Assembly (NCBI GenBank): GCA_002687795.1
Contig: NZBG01000009.1
Location: 1-10,579 of the forward strand
DNA: 10,579 nt
DNA from: Candidatus Woesearchaeota archaeon
Lineage (GTDB): Archaea > Nanobdellota > Nanobdellia > Woesearchaeales > GCA-2687795
Direction: 5' to 3'
This document shows positions 1-6,374 of this stretch, piece after piece. The notes beneath the pieces are model-generated. The model was given only the letters and a program-made list of their open reading frames with translations. It ran no database searches and was not told where the DNA came from. Every line of letters begins with the position of its first letter. The first letter of the stretch is position 1. The translations under genes were made by a program, and so were the position numbers.

Positions 1-80
1 ATATATTAGTGTATATATTAGTGTATATATTAGTGTATATATTAGTGTATATATTAGTGTATATATTAGTGTATAATATT
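1..80. repeat. 12-bp tandem repeat, six exact copies plus a degenerate one
   Basis: The unit ATATATTAGTGT occurs six times without a mismatch (1-12, 13-24, 25-36, 37-48, 49-60, 61-72). A degenerate copy (ATAATATTAG) follows at about 73-82. The array begins at the first base of the window, so its true length is unknown. It ends about 15 bp before the tRNA-Leu gene. Each unit contains a TATATATTA stretch resembling an archaeal TATA box. One frame reads as repeated Tyr-Ile-Leu-Val, but that frame runs straight through the tRNA gene and is not a credible protein. Confidence 0.95.
72..79 (+). promoter_or_regulatory. Possible TATA box of the tRNA-Leu gene
   Basis: TATAATAT lies 18-25 bases upstream of the first base of the mature tRNA, roughly where an archaeal TATA element would sit for a transcript starting at or just before the 5' end. 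It is formed by the degenerate last copy of the 12-bp repeat. Other TATA-like stretches nearby (83-90 and inside each repeat unit) make the exact element ambiguous. Confidence 0.4.
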
Positions 81-96
81 AGCATATATTTCCCCT

Positions 97-215
97 GCGG
101 GGATGCCGGAGCGGCCAAACGGGATAGGCTTAGGTGTGATGAGGCTTTTATGCCAATGATAACAAAGACACCTATTGGCTTAGTGCCTACGCGTGTTCAA
201 ATCACGTTCCCCGCA
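97..215 (+). tRNA. tRNA-Leu(UAG) with a 35-nt intron at position 37/38
   Basis: The gene folds as a class II tRNA. The acceptor stem is GCGGGGA (97-103) with TCCCCGC (208-214), and the discriminator base is A215. The D stem is CCG (106-108) with CGG (120-122), around a GG-containing loop. The anticodon stem is ATAGG (124-128) with CCTAT (171-175). The anticodon is T131-A132-G133, preceded by U33 (T130) and followed by G37 (G134). The long variable arm spans 176-190, with GGC/GCC pairing. The T arm is GCGTG-TTCAAAT-CACGT (191-207). The stems fit only if 135-169 is removed as an intron between G37 and A38, giving an 84-nt mature tRNA. Around the junctions a bulge-helix-bulge is possible: bulges G133-G134-T135 and A168-C169-A170 flank a central helix C129-A132/A164-G167 with one A-A mismatch, so a slightly relaxed motif. 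CCA is not encoded. Leucine identity rests on the anticodon, long variable arm and discriminator A. Confidence 0.93.
135..169 (+). other. Intron of pre-tRNA-Leu
   Basis: These 35 nt interrupt the anticodon loop 3' to G37, the canonical archaeal intron site cut by the tRNA splicing endonuclease. Inside is a small hairpin, GGC (143-145) with GCC (152-154). The intron also contains GTGATGA (136-142), matching the C-box consensus RUGAUGA, but no CUGA D box. GCCAAT (152-157) is complementary to ATTGGC (174-179) in the 3' exon, so the precursor has alternative folds. Confidence 0.85.
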
Positions 216-235
216 TTTTTTCTTTTTTCCTTTGT
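216..235 (+). terminator. T-rich terminator of the tRNA gene
   Basis: Immediately after the discriminator base come T6, C, T6, CC and further T-rich sequence. Archaeal RNA polymerase terminates on such U-runs without needing a hairpin. Confidence 0.7.
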
Positions 236-398
236 TTCTTTTATAAGCCTTTTTAAATAACATGTTACAAAAACCCTTATTTCCCCCCCTCGATAATTTC
301 TTCATTCCATAGTAATGAAGCGTTGTAAAGCTAATCTTTTTAGGAATAAAGCGGTCTTTGTGTTATGCTATTTAGCGGCCATACCCTTTTTGCGAAAA
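236..398. other. Gene-free stretch between the tRNA and the S-layer promoters
   Basis: I see no credible ORF or RNA gene here. The one structured element is a 7-bp inverted repeat, CTTCATT (300-306) and AATGAAG (314-320), with a 7-nt loop; it has no T-run of terminator type directly behind it. With the promoter region to 564 this makes a gap of about 310 bases between the tRNA terminator and the next start codon. Confidence 0.6.
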
Positions 399-409
399 CT
401 TTATAAATA
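390..409 (+). promoter_or_regulatory. Distal S-layer promoter (P1), BRE plus TATA box
   Basis: GCGAAAACTTTATAAATA has the form of an archaeal promoter: a purine-rich BRE-like GCGAAAA followed by CTTTATAAAT. Transcription would start near 425-435 and give a 5' leader of about 130 nt before the start codon at 565. The leader would include the palindrome at 446-458. Confidence 0.65.
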
Positions 410-445
410 ACATACACCCATATAAAGCAACCAAATAGAAAAAGC

Positions 446-458
446 TGTCAGACTGACA
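446..458. promoter_or_regulatory. Perfect palindrome between the S-layer promoters, candidate operator
   Basis: TGTCAG-A-CTGACA is a perfect 6+6 bp inverted repeat with a single central base. It ends 18 bp upstream of the proximal TATA box and lies downstream of the expected P1 start. That position suits a dimeric regulator acting as a roadblock for P1 or an upstream regulator of P2. No regulator gene is visible in the window. Confidence 0.45.
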
Positions 459-467
459 TAGGAGAAT

Positions 468-484
468 ACCCAAAAGTTTATATA
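468..484 (+). promoter_or_regulatory. Proximal S-layer promoter (P2), BRE plus TATA box
   Basis: CCCAAAAG followed by TTTATATA (477-484) is a good BRE/TATA match. Transcription would begin about 505-512, giving a leader of roughly 55 nt. Together with P1 this gives tandem promoters, as expected for a highly expressed surface protein. Confidence 0.65.
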
Positions 485-549
485 TGATTTGGGAAAGACA
501 GAATGGCAGTTTAAAAGTAAAACAAAAATAATAGCAAAACAAAAAACAT

Positions 550-556
550 GGAGGTG
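550..556 (+). promoter_or_regulatory. Strong Shine-Dalgarno site of the S-layer gene
   Basis: GGAGGTG is a full match to the anti-Shine-Dalgarno end of archaeal 16S rRNA and lies 8 nt before the ATG at 565. It fixes the start codon. It is also notable because the other genes of the window lack a comparable site, consistent with high expression of this one. Confidence 0.85.
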
Positions 557-564
557 TTTAGATA

Positions 565-3174
565 ATGAAGCTATTAAAAACAATTAAGAAGGTGGTTGCT
601 CTGGGTGCTGGAGCTTCAATGTTTGGAGCTACAATGTTCGGCGCTTTAGCAGCAGCTGATTTAAGTACGTATCCAGACCCATTCGTAAAAGATGCAGCTT
701 TTAATGCATTGATTGTAGTGGGTGAAGCAGCTGCAACCAATGATGTATTGGGAGCAATCGATATTGCAACAAGTCTGCAGTATGCTGCAAAGACAACAAG
801 CACAGTAAGTACTGGAACTGCTGCAACTGTTTCTCTGAGCGGTGATAGTAAGAAGATAGAGAAGAGTTCTGATAAGTTGGAGTTTAATGAAGGTATAAAT
901 GATATTCAGGATTCAGTGACCGGCTCTGACTTAACTGCATTAGGAGGCGGAACTATCACAAATGAGAATGGAGACTTTGATTATACCGAAACAATCTATC
1001 TACCACTAAATGGGACAGTGCAATATACTGCTGATCCAGATGATACAGATAGCGTTGCAAAGCCATACTTTTTAATAACAAATGGCGCAACAGTATATAG
1101 GTATAAGATAGCTTTTACCCCTGGTTTAAAATCGGACCATAACACTGGCTCAAGCGGTTACTTGGATGACATCAAGAACAAGAAGATAACAATGTTAGGA
1201 AAAGAGTATACTATAATAAAGGCAGCGCATACTAATGGAAACAGTACAGCATTGACTTTTATGGGTGGTGCTGTTAGTGATGTTTTGGAAGAAGGCGCTT
1301 CTAAGAGCTATACATTACCAACTGGCGAGACTTATGACGTAACGCTTGACTTTGTTGGAACAGCCACAGCAAAGTTTACTATTAATAATGAGATAACAAC
1401 TGCTCTTGCAGAAGGTGATACCTTTAAGTTAGAGGATCTTAGCGAAATAGGTGTTGTTGATATAATGTCGCAGTCATTTGCAGGTGGCTTAAGAAAGGCT
1501 GAATTTGATATCGGCGCAAACAAAGTTAAGATAGAAGACACCAATACCATGAACGCAAGCTGGGATGGAACTGTTACAATTGGAAGCACAGAGCTAAGCT
1601 CTGTTAAAGCTGATATAGTTACCTCAACAGACCAGGGAGGTGGAACCTCATTCCATGGCTCTGATGTTACTATAACATCTATTGAGGTTAATTACACAGC
1701 TGGACAGGACCTTTACCTAGGAGAAGGTGTATCAGGAGCAGATGTTGCAGATGCTGCTGAGGCCCAGGAAGGAAACTTCTTTGGAGATGCCTTTGATTTC
1801 AAGTTTGAAGGACTGCAGATAGGGACAACAGAGGAAGTTAGCCTTAAGCCAAGCGGCTCTTACAACTACAAACTGAAGTTTACCAACAAAGCTGGTGTAG
1901 ATTACTCAGTTGATGTTGCAAGCATTAATGGCTCAAGCGGTGCTATAATAAACCTTGGAAGATGGACTGGTTCAGATTTAAGGGACATTGTTATTAACGA
2001 GGTACAACAAATTGATGATGAGCATTATTTTGTTGTAAGCAAGAACAAGTATTCAAGAGTAATGCAGTTTAAGGATGTTGTGCAGGGAACAAGTACAACA
2101 GACGAGACTGGTATAATAAAAATACTTGACCTTGGTTCAGGAACCATGCAGGAAGTAACCTATACCAGTTTAACAGGAGACCTAAACCTTGATGGAAACA
2201 CATATCAGGTCAATATCAGCTCAGATTCAAACTCTGGGAAGATAATGGTTGATCTTGATGGTGATGGTGCCTTGGATGACAAAAATGTGTCTCCAGAATT
2301 ATGGACACAGGGAGAGCTTAATATAACATTGGCCTGTGATAGTGATGCCTTGGTAGAAGGTACCAGAGTAGATTATATCTGCTTCACACCAGAAGAAGAC
2401 GAGGATAACTCAATTGATATGGCAAAGATTAACTTTGCTGTAAGCAGCAGTAAAATTGACATCAATGATAGCTTGTTTAATTATACAAGCGGAAGTCAGT
2501 ACAAACCAGGAACTGGTATGCAATTATCAAAAGACGGCAGTAATATCTACAATATGTATACAAACTATGGTATGTTCCTATCCGTGGATAGGAAAGGAAC
2601 AGGCTCAGATACACAGAATGACATAGTGATAACATATCCAGACGAGGAAATCTTCGGTGCGTTCTTCGTAACTTCTGGAGCAACCACAGCTACCACAAGC
2701 ACAGGAGCTGGCAATGTTGAAACAACAGTTGTAACCAAGATTGATGTTGGGGCAGCTGTACTTGATACAGATCCAGCAGTTAGCGGCAAGGAAAATACCC
2801 AAAACTTGATTGTTGTTGGAGGACCTTGTATCAACAAGGCAGCAGCTGTATTGCTTGGAAAATCATTCCCAGCATGTGGAACAGCTTCTGGAATCCCAGA
2901 GAATGCAGCAATTGTCAAGTTGGTTGAGCAGACAGACGGAAATGTTGCTTTGGTTGTAGCTGGCTGGACAGCAGAAGACTCACAGAGAGCAGCAAGAGTT
3001 ATTGCAGACTATGAAACATATCAGACCGCAGCAACTCTAACAGGCGTAGAAGTAGAAGTAACTGGTACAAGCCTAACAGATATAACTGTTGGTGCGCCTA
3101 CCGTAGTAGAGGAAGAAGAAGAAGAGGAAGAAGAAGCTGCTGAGGAAGAAGAGGAAGAAGCTGCTGAAGAATAA
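565..3174 (+). CDS. S-layer protein precursor, Methanococcus/DPANN type
   Basis: This 869-residue protein probably forms the paracrystalline surface layer. It starts with a Sec-type signal peptide: Lys-rich residues 1-9, a hydrophobic, small-residue core at about 10-28, and an Ala-rich cleavage region with Ala-Leu-Ala at 27-29. Next comes a segment (about 33-75) with the pattern DLSTYPDPFV...LIVVGEAA...DVLGAIDIA, typical of archaeal S-layer N-terminal domains. The middle is Thr/Ser/Gly/Asp-rich, as in beta-rich exported proteins. Near the C-terminus (about 745-830) a second S-layer motif appears: LIVVGGPC, then ALVVAGWTAEDSQRAARV. The only cysteines are 591/606 and 755/771, spaced as two local disulfides. 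About ten N-X-S/T sequons could be N-glycosylated (for example N149). The last ~22 residues are almost only Glu and Ala. There is no C-terminal membrane helix, so the anchoring mode is unclear. Two promoters, a strong ribosome binding site and hairpin terminators fit high expression. The family assignment comes from recognised motifs; the middle region is not recognisable by eye. Confidence 0.9.
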   Translation: MKLLKTIKKVVALGAGASMFGATMFGALAAADLSTYPDPFVKDAAFNALIVVGEAAATNDVLGAIDIATSLQYAAKTTSTVSTGTAATVSLSGDSKKIEKSSDKLEFNEGINDIQDSVTGSDLTALGGGTITNENGDFDYTETIYLPLNGTVQYTADPDDTDSVAKPYFLITNGATVYRYKIAFTPGLKSDHNTGSSGYLDDIKNKKITMLGKEYTIIKAAHTNGNSTALTFMGGAVSDVLEEGASKSYTLPTGETYDVTLDFVGTATAKFTINNEITTALAEGDTFKLEDLSEIGVVDIMSQSFAGGLRKAEFDIGANKVKIEDTNTMNASWDGTVTIGSTELSSVKADIVTSTDQGGGTSFHGSDVTITSIEVNYTAGQDLYLGEGVSGADVADAAEAQEGNFFGDAFDFKFEGLQIGTTEEVSLKPSGSYNYKLKFTNKAGVDYSVDVASINGSSGAIINLGRWTGSDLRDIVINEVQQIDDEHYFVVSKNKYSRVMQFKDVVQGTSTTDETGIIKILDLGSGTMQEVTYTSLTGDLNLDGNTYQVNISSDSNSGKIMVDLDGDGALDDKNVSPELWTQGELNITLACDSDALVEGTRVDYICFTPEEDEDNSIDMAKINFAVSSSKIDINDSLFNYTSGSQYKPGTGMQLSKDGSNIYNMYTNYGMFLSVDRKGTGSDTQNDIVITYPDEEIFGAFFVTSGATTATTSTGAGNVETTVVTKIDVGAAVLDTDPAVSGKENTQNLIVVGGPCINKAAAVLLGKSFPACGTASGIPENAAIVKLVEQTDGNVALVVAGWTAEDSQRAARVIADYETYQTAATLTGVEVEVTGTSLTDITVGAPTVVEEEEEEEEEAAEEEEEEAAEE
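3105..3171 (+). repeat. Poly-Glu/Ala coding repeat at the S-layer C-terminus
   Basis: GAA/GAG-rich codon repeats interrupted by GCTGCTGA encode runs of nine, six and two Glu separated by Ala-Ala pairs. GAA-type codon repeats of this kind are prone to slippage, so the tail length may vary between strains. The strong acidity resembles tails thought to bind cations or a cell-wall partner, but its role here is unknown. Confidence 0.85.
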
Positions 3175-3212
3175 AAAGGTTAAAAACCTTTTTTATTTAT
3201 TTCTTTTTTTTT
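3173..3212 (+). terminator. Hairpin plus T-run terminator directly after the S-layer gene
   Basis: AAAAAGGTT (3173-3181) and AACCTTTTT (3185-3193) form a perfect 9-bp stem with an AAA loop. It begins inside the TAA stop codon, and a second U-tract follows at about 3198-3212. It looks like an intrinsic terminator that also caps the mRNA end. Confidence 0.7.
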
Positions 3213-3293
3213 AATTTCTTTTATTATCTATTTCTTTATATTAATGCTAATAAAGTATTTTCTATAAACTTATTATATTTCTTTGATTTGCTC

Positions 3294-3321
3294 AGGTCTG
3301 GCGTTGCCAGACTTATTTTTT
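3294..3321 (+). terminator. Second hairpin terminator for + strand transcripts
   Basis: GTCTGGC (3296-3302) and GCCAGAC (3306-3312) pair around a GTT loop. The stem extends by a G-U and an A-U pair to 3294/3314. T6 follows at 3316-3321. This is a classical rho-independent shape on the + strand and would back up the terminator at 3173. Confidence 0.7.
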
Positions 3322-3351
3322 CTCCCCTAGCTCCCCGAAGGGGAGAAAAAA
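3316..3351. terminator. Bidirectional terminator, 12-bp inverted repeat
   Basis: TTTTTTCTCCCC (3316-3327) and GGGGAGAAAAAA (3340-3351) are perfectly complementary over 12 bp. An internal alternative stem, CTCCCC-GAA-GGGGAG (3331-3345), shares the right arm. The T-run lies at the 5' side on the + strand; on the - strand a GC-rich hairpin is followed by T6. It lies between convergent genes and can therefore serve either direction. Confidence 0.6.
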
Positions 3352-3375
3352 GAACCCCTATCCGAAGGATAGGGG
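3340..3375 (-). terminator. Intrinsic terminator of the radical SAM/glycosyltransferase cluster
   Basis: CCCCTATCC (3355-3363) and GGATAGGGG (3367-3375) form a perfect 9-bp GC-rich stem with a 3-nt loop. On the - strand it lies about 35 nt past the stop of the radical SAM gene and is followed by TTCTTTTTTCTCCCC, a good U-tract. It should end transcripts of the leftward cluster. Confidence 0.75.
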
Positions 3376-3410
3376 CTGAACAAATCTATGGTAGCTTAAA
3401 TTAACAGCAT

Positions 3411-4619
3411 CTATATCTTTTTACCAACAAAAATATTATGCTTAGTTCTGAGAATCTTAATTCTAACAATACTGTTAACACTTTCAGAACAGTTTAAAAT
3501 AGAAATCACTCTATCCTTATAGATAGCAAGCCTTTCATTCCTTAACCTTCCTTCTGCGATAATCTTTGCCTTTACAATATTATCCTTTTTCAGGGGCTTA
3601 GGAAGCTCTTTTGTTTTTATGATCTTGAAATCTTCCTCTCCTTTTATTAGCTTAATACCAAACCTCTTCTCTAAATCTTTAAGTTTCTCATAAAACTCAG
3701 GCCATTCAAGTTGTTTTGCAGGGTTTCTTCCATGCTTATACCTAAGAAAGTTCTGGATGCCTATATCAGCCTTTATCTTGGCTGCAAACTCAACTAACTT
3801 AGGAATCTCTTTATCATTAACGCCTTCTAACCAGATAGGTGTTATTATTACCTCAGCCTTGCCGGATATATATTCTGCCATCTTCTTCACATGGCTTATG
3901 TTATAATGAGCCCCGGCAATCTTTATAGCAAGCTCTGGATCAAGCGAGTTTATTGACATATGAAACCTTGTAAGGCCTGCTTTTATCAATTCATCAGTAA
4001 TCTTTTTAGTTAGTAGCGTGCCATTAGTGTCCATAGAAACCGTTTTAACCCCTTTAATTTGAGAGATTTCTTTTATTAAAGGTTTGGCATCAGCATATAA
4101 TAACGGCTCGGATTGGCCAGCTATATGGATCTCTAAGCCATCTACCGCCTTGAAATCAGCTACTTTCCTTAGCTCTGAAACCAAATAATCCTTTTCAACA
4201 ACAAAGTCAACCAGCCTTGTCCTGCTGTTTTTCCCTTCATCAACAGAACAGTAGATGCAGTTAAGGTTGCAGCCGTTTAAAGGCTTTAATTCTATTAAAG
4301 AAGTGCCTCTGTCAACTATACCAAAATAGTTGGTTCCTATCAAAGGAATGCCTGAATTCTGATGGATATAAACAGCTTTTCTGCCGGTTATACTATTATT
4401 CAGGCTGTGAATATGCTTCTGTATAAGCATATTGAACTTATTGCCTGCCTTTTTCGTTGACACATCCTTAAAATCAATGGAATTATGGCTTAATCTAAAA
4501 TCTGCAATCTTCTCCAGCTCAGCCTTTGGAATATAAAAACAGAATATCTTAAGAAGGTTAACTCTAACAGAATCTTTATCTTCCTCAAAACTTAGGTCTT
4601 CAAATTCAAGCTTTGCCAT
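3411..4619 (-). CDS. Radical SAM protein, archaeal COG2100-like, with TRAM-like C-terminus
   Basis: This 402-residue predicted cytoplasmic [4Fe-4S] enzyme should cleave S-adenosylmethionine to a 5'-deoxyadenosyl radical; its substrate is unknown. The cluster motif is CNLNCIYC (Cys117, 121, 124), preceded by the beta-strand LIELKPLNG. Radical SAM landmarks follow: AGQSEPLL near 168-174 (the GGE-like SAM-binding region), SMDTNGTLLT at 195-204 and FHMSINSLDPE at 219-229. Residues about 337-402 (DNIVKAKIIAEGRLRNERLAI) resemble a TRAM-like OB-fold and suggest RNA or nucleic-acid contact. The N-terminal ~100 residues match nothing I recognise. The order radical SAM then TRAM-like, and the length near 400, recall the uncharacterised archaeal COG2100 family. 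Its ATG lies one base after the stop of the TPR gene, with no Shine-Dalgarno site, so it is probably translated from the same message. Its functional link to the glycosyltransferases is unclear. Confidence 0.85.
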   Translation of the reverse strand: MAKLEFEDLSFEEDKDSVRVNLLKIFCFYIPKAELEKIADFRLSHNSIDFKDVSTKKAGNKFNMLIQKHIHSLNNSITGRKAVYIHQNSGIPLIGTNYFGIVDRGTSLIELKPLNGCNLNCIYCSVDEGKNSRTRLVDFVVEKDYLVSELRKVADFKAVDGLEIHIAGQSEPLLYADAKPLIKEISQIKGVKTVSMDTNGTLLTKKITDELIKAGLTRFHMSINSLDPELAIKIAGAHYNISHVKKMAEYISGKAEVIITPIWLEGVNDKEIPKLVEFAAKIKADIGIQNFLRYKHGRNPAKQLEWPEFYEKLKDLEKRFGIKLIKGEEDFKIIKTKELPKPLKKDNIVKAKIIAEGRLRNERLAIYKDRVISILNCSESVNSIVRIKILRTKHNIFVGKKI

Positions 4620-4620
4620 T

Positions 4621-6327
4621 TTATCTAAGGTTGGGGTTCAATCCATAAGCCTTATCAAAAGCCTTTTCTGCTTCTTCAGCTAACCCCTTTTTATGGTAAG
4701 CAATGCCAAGATTATAATGAGCCTCTGCAATATTAGGGTTTAGACTGATTACAGTTTGGTAGGCACTGATAGCATCCTCATAATCCTCTAATTCATTATA
4801 AACATTGCCTAAATTAACATAAGCCTGGACAAATCCAGGCTTTAGATCCAGGGCATTCTTAAAATCACTGATAGCCAGATCTGGAAGGTCCTTTTTAATA
4901 TATAGAATGCCTCTGTTATTATATGCCTCTGCATTGCCCGGCTTCAATTCAAGAGAGGTAGTATATGCTATTATAGCCTCATCAACAGTTCCTGTCTTGC
5001 CATATGCAACACCAAGATTAAAATAAGTCTTTGCCCTGTTCGGGTTAAGCTGAATCGAGAGCTTGTATTCTTCTATAGCTTTGTCATAAAGACCTCTTTT
5101 ATCAAGTTCAAGTGCAAGGTTTGAATGCGCTTTGCTACTTTCAGGGCTAGTCTTAATTGCATTGCTCCATAGACTGAACTCATCCTTCCAGATTGTGTTT
5201 CTTTTAACAGTAATCACTGAATAAGAACCTAAAACAATAACCATAATCAGAATGTAACAACCCTTTGCATTCCTAAACTTAAGCTTGGGAATCTTTCTTA
5301 TCAGCCAGGCAAAGAATATGCAAAAGCCAATAGAAGGAAGATAAAGGTAAACCTCTGCCATCATCCTCTGTATAGGGACAATGTTCATAACAGGCAGCAA
5401 AGTTATGAAAAACCAGAATATGCTGAAACTTGCAAGCTTTGACTTCTTTCTAAGCATAAATGCAAAGCCAATGACAAGGAGCAGAATAAAAGAGAAGAAT
5501 ATTATCCCAGGCAGTAAAGCAATGCTTACACCATGGTCAACACTTAAATTAATAGGCGTGAAAAGAAGCTGGATATATCTTATTATAACCTGCGGCATGG
5601 TAAAAAGTTTGCCAAAATAACTAGCCTGGTAACTTTCAACCCTTGCAAAAACCCCTCTCAGCCTAAACCTTATGAAAAGAAATCCTATGGCAATTATGAA
5701 ATATGGAATATAATACTTCATCTTTAGAAAGAATGTTGGCTTTTTCAGGTTTTTGTAGAGCAAATCATAGCACACCAAAACCAAAGGCAATGTTACAACA
5801 AACTCATTGCTAAAAACTCCTAATAAGAAAAACAAAACAGAGATTATGTAAAAATAGAATCTATTATTCTCCGCTTTCAGATAATAAAGAAACGCGAGCA
5901 GATAGAATATGACCCCCAACATATCAAAGTTTGCTGTAATAAAAGTGACAGCTTCAATATGAATTGGGTGAACAGCAAATAAGAGAGCAGCTAGAAAAGA
6001 AAGCTTTGGCTTTGCGGAGATCCTTAATATTATAAGATAAACAAGAATACTCGTAATAATATGAATCAAAACAGAATTAACATGATATCCAAAAGGATTC
6101 TCCTTCCATAGGGCATAACTAACTGCATAAAACACAGTTCTCATTGGCCTGTAAAGCCCTTCAGCATCCTGAGCAAAGAATGAAGGGATATTCCTTAAAT
6201 CCTTTATCTCTTCCCTTTCAACTATAAAGAAATTATCATCCCAAACAAACTCGTTCCTGAAGATGTTTGAATACACAATAAGGACAGCAATAATTAATAT
6301 GAAAATATGCTTATAGATCCTTTTCAT
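4621..6327 (-). CDS. Polytopic GT-C glycosyltransferase of TMTC type with five C-terminal TPRs
   Basis: This 568-residue membrane protein probably transfers sugar from a lipid-linked donor to proteins on the outer face of the membrane, like eukaryotic TMTC O-mannosyltransferases. TM helix 1 spans about 6-22. The first extracellular loop carries FVWDDN, with the acidic pair Asp30-Asp31 expected of a GT-C catalytic loop, and then LYRPMRTV (58-65). AVHPIHIEA (118-126) is a hallmark of this family. About ten hydrophobic segments continue to about 375. Residues 398-567 hold five consecutive 34-residue TPRs (398, 432, 466, 500, 534) with the usual pattern of A..NLG..Y...G....A...Y..A..L.P. The TPRs probably bind acceptor proteins. 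A TATA element centred 26 bases before the ATG points to its own leaderless promoter. The family call is firm; sugar and acceptor are unknown. Confidence 0.87.
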   Translation of the reverse strand: MKRIYKHIFILIIAVLIVYSNIFRNEFVWDDNFFIVEREEIKDLRNIPSFFAQDAEGLYRPMRTVFYAVSYALWKENPFGYHVNSVLIHIITSILVYLIILRISAKPKLSFLAALLFAVHPIHIEAVTFITANFDMLGVIFYLLAFLYYLKAENNRFYFYIISVLFFLLGVFSNEFVVTLPLVLVCYDLLYKNLKKPTFFLKMKYYIPYFIIAIGFLFIRFRLRGVFARVESYQASYFGKLFTMPQVIIRYIQLLFTPINLSVDHGVSIALLPGIIFFSFILLLVIGFAFMLRKKSKLASFSIFWFFITLLPVMNIVPIQRMMAEVYLYLPSIGFCIFFAWLIRKIPKLKFRNAKGCYILIMVIVLGSYSVITVKRNTIWKDEFSLWSNAIKTSPESSKAHSNLALELDKRGLYDKAIEEYKLSIQLNPNRAKTYFNLGVAYGKTGTVDEAIIAYTTSLELKPGNAEAYNNRGILYIKKDLPDLAISDFKNALDLKPGFVQAYVNLGNVYNELEDYEDAISAYQTVISLNPNIAEAHYNLGIAYHKKGLAEEAEKAFDKAYGLNPNLR

Positions 6328-6349
6328 ACAGCAGGAGTTATATTTTGCG

Positions 6350-6356
6350 TATATAA
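6350..6356 (-). promoter_or_regulatory. TATA box for leaderless transcription of the TPR glycosyltransferase gene
   Basis: On the - strand TTATATA lies centred 26 bases upstream of the ATG at 6327, in the 47-bp gap after the upstream gene. At that distance archaeal transcription would start at or next to the A of the ATG. No Shine-Dalgarno site is present, which fits a leaderless mRNA. Confidence 0.5.
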
Positions 6357-6374
6357 TGGTTTTGGAAAAAATGC

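Noticed and set aside
1..72. CRISPR array
   Set aside because: The units are 12 bp, directly adjacent and identical, with no unique spacers. This is a simple tandem repeat.
136..169. C/D box guide RNA encoded by the tRNA intron
   Set aside because: Only a C-box match is present; no D box and too little room for a guide. Kept only as a low-interest note.
9..260. An 83-codon + strand frame starting with repeated Tyr-Ile-Leu-Val
   Set aside because: It is the tandem DNA repeat read as protein, then runs through the tRNA-Leu gene and its terminator. No ribosome binding site or family resemblance.
300..320. Terminator or small RNA at the 7-bp hairpin CTTCATT/AATGAAG
   Set aside because: No U-run follows directly, no promoter is placed for it and the stem is short. 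Recorded only as part of the intergenic description.
2565..2918. Long - strand frame of 117 codons inside the S-layer gene
   Set aside because: Antisense shadow of the S-layer coding sequence; no own promoter or recognisable motif.
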